From positions 1 to 7,600 of the forward strand of contig ONPE01000161.1 of the NCBI GenBank assembly GCA_900319615.1: DNA of 7,600 nt, read 5' to 3'. The DNA is from an uncultured Eubacteriales bacterium. GTDB taxonomy: Bacteria > Bacillota > Clostridia > Oscillospirales > Acutalibacteraceae. Under the pieces are notes generated by a model. The model did no database searches and was not told the origin of the DNA. It saw nothing but the letters and a program-made list of their open reading frames with translations. Within the stretch, counting starts at the first letter, position 1. The number at the start of each line of letters is the position of its first letter. This document shows, piece by piece, positions 1-5,741 of the stretch. Both the position numbers and the translations under genes were made by a program.

Positions 1-356
1 TCCGTCAGTCCTGCGTTGCGCCATGCGCTGCCGCGCTGCGCGACCTTGCGGACGCTCTTGATCTGCACCCCGGAGGGATACATCGAATAAACGGCGGCGG
101 TTATGACAGCTAAGATCTCGTCGTCATCCGAAACGGCCTCGTCGGCTATATCGACCGCCGCATCCGGCTCCGGCACCCGCTCGACCTTGGGCAGGTCGGC
201 GTTGCGGTTCATCTTTTTCTCGAGCCTCTTGCTGAGGATACTGTAAACTATGGTGCCGTATAATTTGATCAAGCCGATCAATATCAGTAATACCGCAAAG
301 ACGACGGCAAAGCCCGTCAGAAGCACGGTGATGGATAATGTGAAATTATCGCCCAT
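1..356 (-). CDS. OadG-like sodium-pump decarboxylase gamma subunit, 3' end cut by the window edge
   Basis: This is a small membrane subunit of the OadG/MmdC type, which anchors and helps assemble biotin-dependent, Na+-pumping decarboxylases (oxaloacetate, methylmalonyl-CoA or glutaconyl-CoA). About 118 residues are visible. One hydrophobic N-terminal span covers roughly residues 7-28 (ITVLLTGFAVVFAVLLILIG). A basic stretch (SKRLEKKMNR), an acidic/proline linker, a segment with VITAAVYSMYP, and finally WRNAGLTD follow. The family usually ends W..aGr.enTRPF a few residues later, so only the extreme C terminus is missing. The ATG at 356 is preferred because it lies 9 nt from GGGAGG (366-371); an in-frame ATG at 362 is only 3 nt from it. 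The gene has its own promoter and is probably first in its transcript; carboxyltransferase, biotin-carrier or beta-subunit genes would be expected beyond position 1. The specific substrate cannot be told. Confidence 0.8.
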   Translation of the reverse strand, partial: MGDNFTLSITVLLTGFAVVFAVLLILIGLIKLYGTIVYSILSKRLEKKMNRNADLPKVERVPEPDAAVDIADEAVSDDDEILAVITAAVYSMYPSGVQIKSVRKVAQRGSAWRNAGLT

Positions 357-365
357 AAGCATAAG

Positions 366-407
366 CCTCCCGATCTGTGCCGGGGATCCCTGCATCGGGT
401 CATCCCC
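366..407 (-). promoter_or_regulatory. Structured leader over the OadG-like ribosome-binding site (possible pseudoknot)
   Basis: Read on the minus strand, the leader holds four 6-nt arms in the order GGGGAT (407-402), CCCGAT (399-394), ATCCCC (387-382), ATCGGG (374-369). Arm 1 is the exact complement of arm 3, and arm 2 of arm 4. The two helices interleave, so they either form an H-type pseudoknot or compete. The last arm overlaps the Shine-Dalgarno GGGAGG (371-366), so forming the second helix would hide the ribosome site. The pairing is seen in the sequence; regulation is inference, and no known riboswitch class is recognised. Confidence 0.45.
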
Positions 408-423
408 TTTTAACTCATAGTAC

Positions 424-452
424 AGTATACACCATTACGCTATGAATTTCAA
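424..452 (-). promoter_or_regulatory. Sigma-A promoter for the OadG-like gene
   Basis: On the minus strand there is TTGAAA (452-447), a 17-bp spacer and TATACT (429-424), each hexamer one base off consensus. The predicted start is near 417, giving a leader of about 60 nt that contains the paired arms described at 366-407. No other gene start lies between this promoter and the OadG-like gene. Confidence 0.75.
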
Positions 453-579
453 CACAAATTTGGAGGCTTTTTTTATTTGTATAGAGCCTTTTTATTGGTT
501 CAGCGACGGATATGCTCGTTTACAAGGGCAAACGGTCGCCGTAAATTTGATAAAGCGTCATATGTCAGATATATCTTCG
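453..579. other. Intergenic spacer downstream of spoIVA, no gene seen
   Basis: This stretch lies between the spoIVA stop and the OadG promoter. On the minus strand it contains GCGAC/GTCGC outer arms around CGTTT/AAACG inner arms (about 502-546), but no U-tract follows, so I do not call a terminator. No convincing rho-independent terminator for spoIVA is visible, so its transcript may read towards the OadG-like gene or end by another mechanism. The plus-strand reading frame that crosses here runs antisense into spoIVA and is not considered real. Confidence 0.4.
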
Positions 580-2058
580 CTACAGGATGATACAGATCAA
601 GCCGTTGCAGCCGTCGTTGATGATCTTCTCCACGGTCTCCCCTATCTTGAGGCGAGCTTTGTCAGGCATACGGTAAAGCTTGTTGTGCAGCCCCTCGTTG
701 ACGAGGTCGCTGACCGACTTGCCGAAGATATTGCTGTCCCAGATCTTCGCGGGGCTCTCTTCAAACTCCTTGAGCAGGTAGGTCACGAGCTCCTCGCTCT
801 GCTGCTCCGAGCCGACTATAGGCGTGACCTCGGCGGTGGTGCGCACGCGCATCATATGGATAGACGGGGCGCTCGCCTTGAGGCGGATGCCGTACTTGCC
901 GTTCTGCCGCACGATCTCGGGCTCCTCTAAGCTGAGCTCCTCCATCGTCGGCATAACGATGCCGTAGCCTTTTTCGAGGACGTCGGAGTACGCCTTTGAG
1001 AGGCGGTCGAAGTCGCCCTTAGCCGCCGACAGCTCACAGACGCTCTCCATAAGCTCGCGCTCGGAGCCTATCTCTATGCCGCTCTTCTCGGTGAGGATGC
1101 GGTAAAAAAGGTCGCCGTTGAGCCTTATCCGCATATCAGCTCTGCCCGTGCCCAAGTCCATCGAGGTCAGCTCGGCGGTATCTATATACTCGTTGCCGGC
1201 GAGATCGGCCGCCGCGTCCTGCACCTCGCGTATCCTCGAGATATCTGCGGCGCGGTCGCGTATGGCACCGAACACCGCTTCACGCAGCCAGTTATCTTTT
1301 TCGAGACCTCTGAGCCATCCGGGGATATCCACGTGTATCTCGCGTATCGGGAACTCGAACAGCAGGGTCGCGAGAATACCCTTGACGGTGTTCTCATCCA
1401 TCATGGCGCAGTCCACCGGAACTGCGGGCGCGTTGTACTTGCGGCTCAGAGACGCCGCCATCGCAGCTGACGAGGCGCTCTCGGGAGCGGTGGTGTTCAG
1501 AAGGATGACATACGGCTTTCCTGCCTGCTCCAGCTCAGCAGCCACGCGTTCCTCCGCGCGGACGTAATCCTCGCGCGGTATATCGCCGACGGATCCGTCG
1601 GTGGTGACCAGTATGCCGATGGTGCTGTGGTCGGTGATGACCTTTTTGGTGCCGAGCTCAGCCGCCTTGCGGAAGGGCATATCGTCCGCGCTCCACGGCG
1701 TATGCACCATGCGCTCGCCGTCCTCTTCGATGTAGCCCATAGCCGAATCCACGATATAGCCGACGCAGTCGATCATGCGCACGCGCAGCTTAGCGTTGCC
1801 CTCGAGGGTGACGGGCACGGCGTTCTCGGGCACGAACTTAGGCTCAGTGGTCATGATGGTCCTGCCTGCTGCGCTCTGAGGCAGCTCGTCGGTGGCGCGC
1901 TCGCGCAGGCTGTCGTCAGAGATGTTCGGCAGCACAAGCGTATCCATGAAGCGCTTGATAAAGGTCGACTTGCCGGTGCGTACCGGCCCGACGACTCCGA
2001 TATAAATATCGCCGCCGGTACGGCTTTCTATATCTTTATAGATGCTTCTCTCTTCCAT
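580..2058 (-). CDS. spoIVA: Stage IV sporulation protein A (spore coat basement ATPase)
   Basis: SpoIVA is a mother-cell ATPase that polymerises irreversibly on the outer forespore membrane and forms the platform for coat assembly; it is also needed for the cortex. At 492 residues it has the length I recall for the Bacillus subtilis protein. The N-terminal TRAFAC-like NTPase domain is intact: Walker A GPVRTGKST with Lys30, the sensor threonines Thr70/Thr71 in TTEPKFVP, and Walker B MIDCVGY with Asp97. These match the positions known to be needed for ATP hydrolysis. The middle and C-terminal region ends in the conserved CNGLICIIL. The ATG at 2058 is 5 nt from GGAGG (2064-2068). It is 68 bp downstream of sipL on the same strand with its own sigma-E-like promoter between them. 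Identification is close to certain. Confidence 0.97.
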   Translation of the reverse strand: MEERSIYKDIESRTGGDIYIGVVGPVRTGKSTFIKRFMDTLVLPNISDDSLRERATDELPQSAAGRTIMTTEPKFVPENAVPVTLEGNAKLRVRMIDCVGYIVDSAMGYIEEDGERMVHTPWSADDMPFRKAAELGTKKVITDHSTIGILVTTDGSVGDIPREDYVRAEERVAAELEQAGKPYVILLNTTAPESASSAAMAASLSRKYNAPAVPVDCAMMDENTVKGILATLLFEFPIREIHVDIPGWLRGLEKDNWLREAVFGAIRDRAADISRIREVQDAAADLAGNEYIDTAELTSMDLGTGRADMRIRLNGDLFYRILTEKSGIEIGSERELMESVCELSAAKGDFDRLSKAYSDVLEKGYGIVMPTMEELSLEEPEIVRQNGKYGIRLKASAPSIHMMRVRTTAEVTPIVGSEQQSEELVTYLLKEFEESPAKIWDSNIFGKSVSDLVNEGLHNKLYRMPDKARLKIGETVEKIINDGCNGLICIIL

Positions 2059-2062
2059 TTTG

Positions 2063-2068
2063 TCCTCC
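2063..2068 (-). promoter_or_regulatory. Ribosome-binding site of spoIVA
   Basis: GGAGGA on the minus strand, with 5 nt between GGAGG and the ATG, fixes the start at 2058. Just upstream is a small perfect inverted repeat, AGTAT-CAA-ATACT (2084-2072), inside the short predicted leader. Confidence 0.8.
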
Positions 2069-2085
2069 GAAGTATTTGATACTAT

Positions 2086-2114
2086 TATATATGAAGCGGA
2101 GATAACGATTATGC
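2086..2114 (-). promoter_or_regulatory. Sigma-E-like sporulation promoter for spoIVA
   Basis: On the minus strand GCATAAT (2114-2108) is followed by 14 bp and CATATATA (2093-2086). The Bacillus sigma-E consensus is roughly kmATATT, 14-15 bp, CATACAHT; this site matches 6 of 7 and 6 of 8. No TTGACA-like -35 sits at the right distance, although TATAAT overlaps the -10, so a vegetative promoter is less likely. spoIVA is known to be sigma-E dependent in other spore formers. The better match in front of sipL has the same spacer length. Confidence 0.5.
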
Positions 2115-2126
2115 ATCATGACAGAC

Positions 2127-3653
2127 CTACGCGGTAGGTATGAGGAGCATCGTGCCCTCGCCGACGGTATCGCCGTCTGTGCCGTTCTCGGCGAGGATAT
2201 CGGCGGGTCGGGAGCAAAAGCGCTTAGAAATATCCCATATGCTGTCGCCGCCGTCGGCATAGTAGAGTATCAGCGAGCCTTCGCCCTTCTTCTGCGGAGC
2301 GTCGTCATCAGCGATGACGGCGGTCACGGCGGAGCAGCTGCGCCTGCGGCAGACGGTCATGCGGCAGCTGAGCTCGGCGCGCACCTCGAGGCTGTGGCTG
2401 TCCGTCAGGCGGTAGCTCAGGCTGTCGAGAGACACCCTCAGGCGCTCGACAGTATCGCCGTCCCCGATATCGGGGCGCATGGTAAACACGGCGTCGCGCT
2501 CGGCACAGCGCGTCTCGCCCTCGCCGTTCTCATACAGTATGCCGATACACAGCTTGGCTTCAACAAGCACGGAACCGTCGGTCTCGGTATGGGACGAGCT
2601 TATCTTCGTGCATCTTACGTCGGTTATCTTCCCTATCTCATCGTCGATATGCAGATCGGCTCTGCCAACATCGGTGAAGGATCGGCAATCGACGCCGCCC
2701 TTGCACGAGAAGGGAGAGAATCGCAGCTCGGTATCCCTGTCGGTGGAGAAAGCGTCTGCGAGCACCTCTATCTCCTCTTCGCGGTAGCACATCGCGTTGA
2801 AGCTCAGCTTTGCTTCGAGCTCCGGCACCGAGCTGCCGTCGGGAGCGTTGCCGCCCATGTGCAGCTCGTCGCTCATAACGCTGAGCTCGCCGTCGATCAC
2901 AGCGTCCTCATCCGCACCGGCGCAGTCGATCACACGCGAGACCGGTATGCCGAAGGTCATGCAGCGGATATCGCGTTCATCTGCTCCGCAGAGATACAGA
3001 ATATCCAGCTTCAGCTCTGCGCTGAGCATGATCTTGCCCGATATCGCCTTGAGCTCGGTTATCTTGGCGGTCAGCCGATGGCTGAGCAGGGCGTTCACCT
3101 CGTCCCTCTCGCCGAAGGGGATATCCTCCTGAACGTTGAAGCTGTCGGTGCACAGACCGCACAGCGAGGAAACCTCCATCCTCTCGCCTTTGACCTGTAG
3201 ATCGTCGCCGCTCTCAGCCGTGTAATAATCGAGCTCATCGGCAACGGCGACCGTCGCGTACAGCGTGAAGGCTCCGTGCAGGCTGAGCTTGCGCGGACTG
3301 AGCGCGCGGCAGTTGAGATACTCCGGCTTAGCCTCGACATAGACCGCGCAGTCGGAGATGCTCTCTTTGAGAGGCAGGCTCTCGGAAAAGGGTCTGGTGT
3401 ACTCGTAAGAGCGCACGCAGCCGCTGTCGCCGTCGGCATACATCACCCTCACGCACGCGCCGCCCTCAATGTTGAGCCGGTCGCCGCTGACGTTGGCGAT
3501 ATATATCTTCGGGTCAAGGGTACAGGAGAGGATCCTCTCGATATCGGGACAGTAATCGGGCAGGGTAAGATCGAAGTCGACCGACTGCTCCGAGGCGGTA
3601 TCCAGCGCGTTCCTGCGCTGAGAGACGGATCTTTTGTTGAGATGATATTCCAT
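2127..3653 (-). CDS. sipL: SipL-type SPOCS/LysM protein, SpoIVA-interacting sporulation protein
   Basis: The gene encodes 508 residues. The body shows repeated beta-rich modules of the DUF3794/SPOCS type. Recurrent marks are the opening LPDYCPDIERIL near residue 30, similar segments near residues 190-280 (ALLSHRLTAKITELKAISGK, GIPVSRVIDC) and 330-430 (DLHIDDEIGKITDVRCTKIS, TMRPDIGDGDTV). The last 50 or so residues form a LysM domain: a YADGGDSIWDISKRF start, a PADILAEN middle and a MLLIPTA end. In Clostridioides difficile, SipL has this plan and binds SpoIVA through the LysM domain to localise coat around the forespore. Here it lies directly upstream of spoIVA, which supports the call. The ATG at 3653 follows AAGGAG (3667-3662) by 8 nt. 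Other SPOCS/LysM proteins exist in Clostridia, so the exact orthology is slightly less sure than the family. Confidence 0.88.
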   Translation of the reverse strand: MEYHLNKRSVSQRRNALDTASEQSVDFDLTLPDYCPDIERILSCTLDPKIYIANVSGDRLNIEGGACVRVMYADGDSGCVRSYEYTRPFSESLPLKESISDCAVYVEAKPEYLNCRALSPRKLSLHGAFTLYATVAVADELDYYTAESGDDLQVKGERMEVSSLCGLCTDSFNVQEDIPFGERDEVNALLSHRLTAKITELKAISGKIMLSAELKLDILYLCGADERDIRCMTFGIPVSRVIDCAGADEDAVIDGELSVMSDELHMGGNAPDGSSVPELEAKLSFNAMCYREEEIEVLADAFSTDRDTELRFSPFSCKGGVDCRSFTDVGRADLHIDDEIGKITDVRCTKISSSHTETDGSVLVEAKLCIGILYENGEGETRCAERDAVFTMRPDIGDGDTVERLRVSLDSLSYRLTDSHSLEVRAELSCRMTVCRRRSCSAVTAVIADDDAPQKKGEGSLILYYADGGDSIWDISKRFCSRPADILAENGTDGDTVGEGTMLLIPTA

Positions 3654-3661
3654 ATTTTTCG

Positions 3662-3667
3662 CTCCTT
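3662..3667 (-). promoter_or_regulatory. Ribosome-binding site of sipL
   Basis: AAGGAG on the minus strand lies 8 nt before the ATG at 3653 and is the only good Shine-Dalgarno near the 5' end of the frame, so it decides the start. Confidence 0.8.
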
Positions 3668-3682
3668 ATGATTTGCTGATAC

Positions 3683-3711
3683 AGTATATGAGGCGGATGC
3701 GAAGAATATGA
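3683..3711 (-). promoter_or_regulatory. Sigma-E promoter for sipL
   Basis: On the minus strand TCATATT (3711-3705) matches all 7 positions of the sigma-E -35 (kmATATT). A 14-bp spacer follows, then CATATACT (3690-3683), which matches 7 of 8 positions of CATACAHT. Expression in the mother cell early after engulfment starts would fit SipL function. The -35 begins within the U-tract of the terminator of the preceding gene, so the two units abut without spacer. Confidence 0.75.
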
Positions 3712-3738
3712 AAAGGACTGCCGCTTTGGGCAGTCCTT
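3709..3738 (-). terminator. Intrinsic terminator of the zinc-ribbon gene
   Basis: A perfect 10-bp stem, AAGGACTGCC (3738-3729 on the minus strand) with GGCAGTCCTT (3722-3713) and a 6-nt loop, is followed on the minus strand by a short T run (CCTTTTCA). It begins 14 nt after the restored stop codon at 3753-3755. The T run is weak, and on the plus strand the stem is followed by GTGTAG, so it works leftward if at all. Confidence 0.7.
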
Positions 3739-3752
3739 GTGTAGCATTTAAT

Positions 3753-4473
3753 TTATTGCACTATGATCGTGTCATCGGGCACGGGCTGAGGTTCGGGCTG
3801 AGGCTCCGTCACGGGTGCAGGCGCTTCGGTAACAGGCTCGGGCGCGGGAGCTTCGGTAGCCGGAGGCTCGGTGACGGGAGGCTGGGTCGCGGGGGCTTCG
3901 GTCTGCGGAGCCTGCGGGCTTCTCGGTCGCCTTCTGGGTAGCCGTGGTGGCGACGGTAGGCTTCTTATCCTTATCGGAATTCTTGCTCATTCCGTTTACT
4001 GCAAGTACGGCTATGACGGCGATCAGCACGACGGCGACAACGCCGAGCACGATCCACACCCATGTGTGATTACTCCTCTGAGGGGGGCGGCCGTAATCGT
4101 CGCGGCGGAACTTCTGATCCATCTTATCCATGAAGGTATCGTCGTCTTCGGTGTAGTTATCAAAGGAATCGTCGATGATCTCGCGCTCGTCGACCTCGGG
4201 GACGTCGCGTCCTCCGACGGGCTCCTTCTCTTCAAAATTCTCGAAGTTGTAAACCTTGGTGCGGTCAAGACCGTCATCGGCGTTATATATCCTTGTGCGA
4301 TCGAGTCCGTCGTTGATATCGTATTCGCTTCTGGCGTTCATATCGGAGTTGGAGTATATATCCTCAGGCTCGGGGCTCGCGTGACGGGGCGCGGGCTCGG
4401 GCATCTGAGCGCCGCAGTAGTTACAGAATCTGCTGCCGTCGGGCAGCTCCTTGCCGCATTTATTACAGAACAT
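3753..4473 (-). CDS. Zinc-ribbon, single-pass membrane protein with Thr/Pro-rich tail; apparent one-base frameshift
   Basis: The N terminus is a zinc ribbon: Cys3-x2-Cys6 and Cys17-x2-Cys20 ([16 protein letters not shown]). An acidic linker follows, with a 12-residue tandem repeat holding GLDRTRIYN (56-64) and GLDRTKVYN (68-76), then one membrane span at about 138-160 ([20 protein letters not shown]). After Lys185 the uninterrupted frame turns into an Arg/Ser-rich tail ending at 3772. The neighbouring frame instead gives a typical TEAPA/TEPPA-type tail ending TIIVQ with TAA at 3753-3755, just before the terminator. Removing one C from the CCC run at 3916-3918 joins them into 239 residues. So this is either a sequencing/assembly error or a real recent frameshift. 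The topology is probably zinc ribbon inside, Thr/Pro tail outside. AGAAGGA (4486-4480) precedes the ATG. The function is unknown. Confidence 0.8.
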
Positions 4474-4504
4474 AGATCATCCTTCTTTCTCATGGGTTCA
4501 TGTT

Positions 4505-4533
4505 ATTCTAATACAAAACCGCAGTATTGTCAA
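4505..4533 (-). promoter_or_regulatory. Strong sigma-A promoter for the zinc-ribbon gene
   Basis: On the minus strand TTGACA (4533-4528) is a perfect -35. It is followed by 17 bp and TAGAAT (4510-4505), one base off consensus. The predicted start is near 4498, giving a leader of about 25 nt with the ribosome site at 4480-4486. An 8-bp palindrome ACACGTGT (4546-4553) lies 12 bp upstream of the -35; it could be an operator, but nothing shows this. Confidence 0.82.
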
Positions 4534-4621
4534 TCGGTCGAGCTTACACGTGTTGATACAGACAGTATTCGCGGGGATTTCTCCTGCACGGTGTTTTCTT
4601 TACAATGATATACGATCGACC

Positions 4622-5542
4622 TTACAGCCACTTTTTCTTTTTGAAGTACAGCAGGCTGCCTATCAGGATCAAAGCGCTCACCAAAATCACCACCGGGTAG
4701 CCCCATGCGCTCTCGAGCTCCGGCATATAGCGGAAGTTCATGCCGTACCAGCCGACGATCAGGGTCAGCGGCATGAAGATGGTCGTCACCACCGTCAGCA
4801 CGGTCATGATGCGGTTCTGCTTGATATCGAGGTGCGCCTTGTAAATATCTCGTATCTGCAGGGCGTGGTCGCTGTTCGCCTTTGCAGAATCACGGAAACG
4901 CTCGATACGGTTGACGAACAGGCGGAAATAGCGCAGGTTTTCGTGCTTGAAGAAGTTGTTCTCGTTCTCTTCAAGCTCCTGAGAGAAGTCGAGCAGCTGC
5001 TCGTAATGCTCGCGCAGTATACGCAGGTCGCTGCGAATCTCGTTGGCGCGCTCGATGGTCTTTTCGTCCTCGTTCTCAGCCTCGATAGCGTTCTCTATCA
5101 CGGTGAGCTCGTTATCGCAGCTCTCTAAAAAATCGCGGTCACGGATGACTATCTGCTCGAGGAAATCGTAGAGGAAGCGCTCGAGCCCCGGCAGGCGCCA
5201 TTTCTTCGTGTGCTGGATCTCGTTGATGATCTTCTGTGCGGCGCCCTCATCGTCGATGAAGACGATGCCCTTTTCATCCAAGGCGAAAGCGAAGCGGCTG
5301 ACCGTCTCGAAATCGTTGCGGTGCGGTATGCTGAACGTACCGGTCAGGGAGTCGTAGTTCACCTCGGCTTTGGTGGAGTGTATCTCGTTGGTCAGGGGCT
5401 CTATTTCAATGCCCATGTCGAAGCTGTTCTTCTGCGCCGCCCACTCTGCGGAGGTCAGAACGGCAACATACTGAGCTCCGTCCGTTTTGAGCCGCTCAAA
5501 ATCGGCGGTACAGAGCGTCTGTTTTATCAGATAATACATCAT
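4622..5542 (-). CDS. corA: CorA-family divalent cation (Mg2+/Co2+) transporter
   Basis: CorA proteins are homopentameric inner-membrane channels for Mg2+ with a large cytoplasmic N-terminal domain and two C-terminal membrane spans. This 306-residue protein is near the usual length. It has the signature GMN at 267-269 (WYGMNFRYMPEL) at the end of the first span (about 243-266), a short acidic loop, a second span at about 283-300 (VVILVSALILIGSLLYF) and the basic C terminus KKKKWL. The long charged helical region before the first span is also typical. The frame starts with two successive Met codons; GGGGG (5546-5550) is 3 nt from the first and 6 nt from the second, so the ATG at 5539 may be the one used. 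Clostridia often carry several CorA paralogues, so whether this is the main Mg2+ importer is not shown. Confidence 0.93.
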   Translation of the reverse strand: MMYYLIKQTLCTADFERLKTDGAQYVAVLTSAEWAAQKNSFDMGIEIEPLTNEIHSTKAEVNYDSLTGTFSIPHRNDFETVSRFAFALDEKGIVFIDDEGAAQKIINEIQHTKKWRLPGLERFLYDFLEQIVIRDRDFLESCDNELTVIENAIEAENEDEKTIERANEIRSDLRILREHYEQLLDFSQELEENENNFFKHENLRYFRLFVNRIERFRDSAKANSDHALQIRDIYKAHLDIKQNRIMTVLTVVTTIFMPLTLIVGWYGMNFRYMPELESAWGYPVVILVSALILIGSLLYFKKKKWL

Positions 5543-5562
5543 ATGCCCCCTTTCGCTTATTG

Positions 5563-5591
5563 ATTATACTACAAATAATCCTTATTGAAAA
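5563..5591 (-). promoter_or_regulatory. Sigma-A promoter for corA
   Basis: On the minus strand TTTTCA (5591-5586) is followed by 17 bp and a perfect TATAAT (5568-5563). The -35 matches 4 of 6. The predicted start is near 5556, so the leader is very short, just reaching the ribosome site AAAGGGGG (5553-5546). No Mg2+-responsive leader could fit in it. Confidence 0.6.
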
Positions 5592-5646
5592 GTGGTATTT
5601 GTACGAAAAAATCATCATTTTTATTCTGATTTTGCATCAATAGATA

Positions 5647-5676
5647 TTGCGAAAGCATAAGGCGATGTGCTATAAT
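5647..5676 (+). promoter_or_regulatory. Extended -10 sigma-A promoter for the LUD gene
   Basis: TTGCGA (5647-5652) is followed by 18 bp and a perfect TATAAT (5671-5676), preceded by TGC at 5668-5670, which makes an extended -10 element. The start is expected near 5683, giving a leader of about 59 nt. It is divergent from the corA promoter, with about 80 bp of AT-rich DNA between the two -10 elements beyond the -35 boxes. Confidence 0.75.
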
Positions 5677-5687
5677 AATAGTTACTT

Positions 5688-5714
5688 TATCCCGGTACGC
5701 GATACCGGAGGATA
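5688..5714 (+). promoter_or_regulatory. Hairpin at the 5' end of the LUD mRNA
   Basis: CCGGTA (5692-5697) and TACCGG (5703-5708) pair perfectly across a 5-nt loop. TATC (5688-5691) and GATA (5711-5714) extend the stem past a 2-nt AG bulge. It starts only about 5 nt after the predicted transcription start, so it may protect the 5' end. The GGAGG inside it (5707-5711) is 30 nt from the LUD start, too far to be its ribosome site. Confidence 0.5.
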
Positions 5715-5741
5715 AATCTAAACTGTATTGGATGTGAAATT

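Noticed and set aside
463..499. Possible plus-strand terminator: GGCT and AGCC arms followed by TTTTTATT
   Set aside because: The stem is only about 4-5 bp with a long T-rich loop, and no plus-strand gene precedes it.
442..930. Plus-strand frame of 162 codons starting in the OadG upstream region
   Set aside because: It lies mostly antisense to spoIVA, has a Leu/Val/Ala/Asp-rich composition typical of a reversed GC-rich gene, and shows no recognisable domain.
2126..2138. CCTAC-CGC-GTAGG small palindrome at the sipL stop codon
   Set aside because: A 5-bp stem with a 3-nt loop and no T run is too weak for a terminator.
2118..3200. Long plus-strand frame of 360 codons antisense to sipL
   Set aside because: The minus-strand protein has clear SPOCS and LysM features. 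The antisense product is Ala/Val/Gly/His-rich, lacks a ribosome site and resembles no family.
4536..4621. GGTCGA/TCGACC inverted repeat between corA and the zinc-ribbon gene
   Set aside because: The arms are only 6 bp with more than 70 bases between them and no T run, so it is likely chance and not a corA terminator.
3871..5128. Plus-strand frames over the zinc-ribbon and corA genes
   Set aside because: Shadows of genes with clear motifs (zinc ribbon, GMN) and promoters on the minus strand.
5707..5711. GGAGG in the LUD leader as ribosome site of a leader peptide
   Set aside because: No start codon with a meaningful frame follows at proper distance; the nearby ATG (5732) is immediately followed by TGA.
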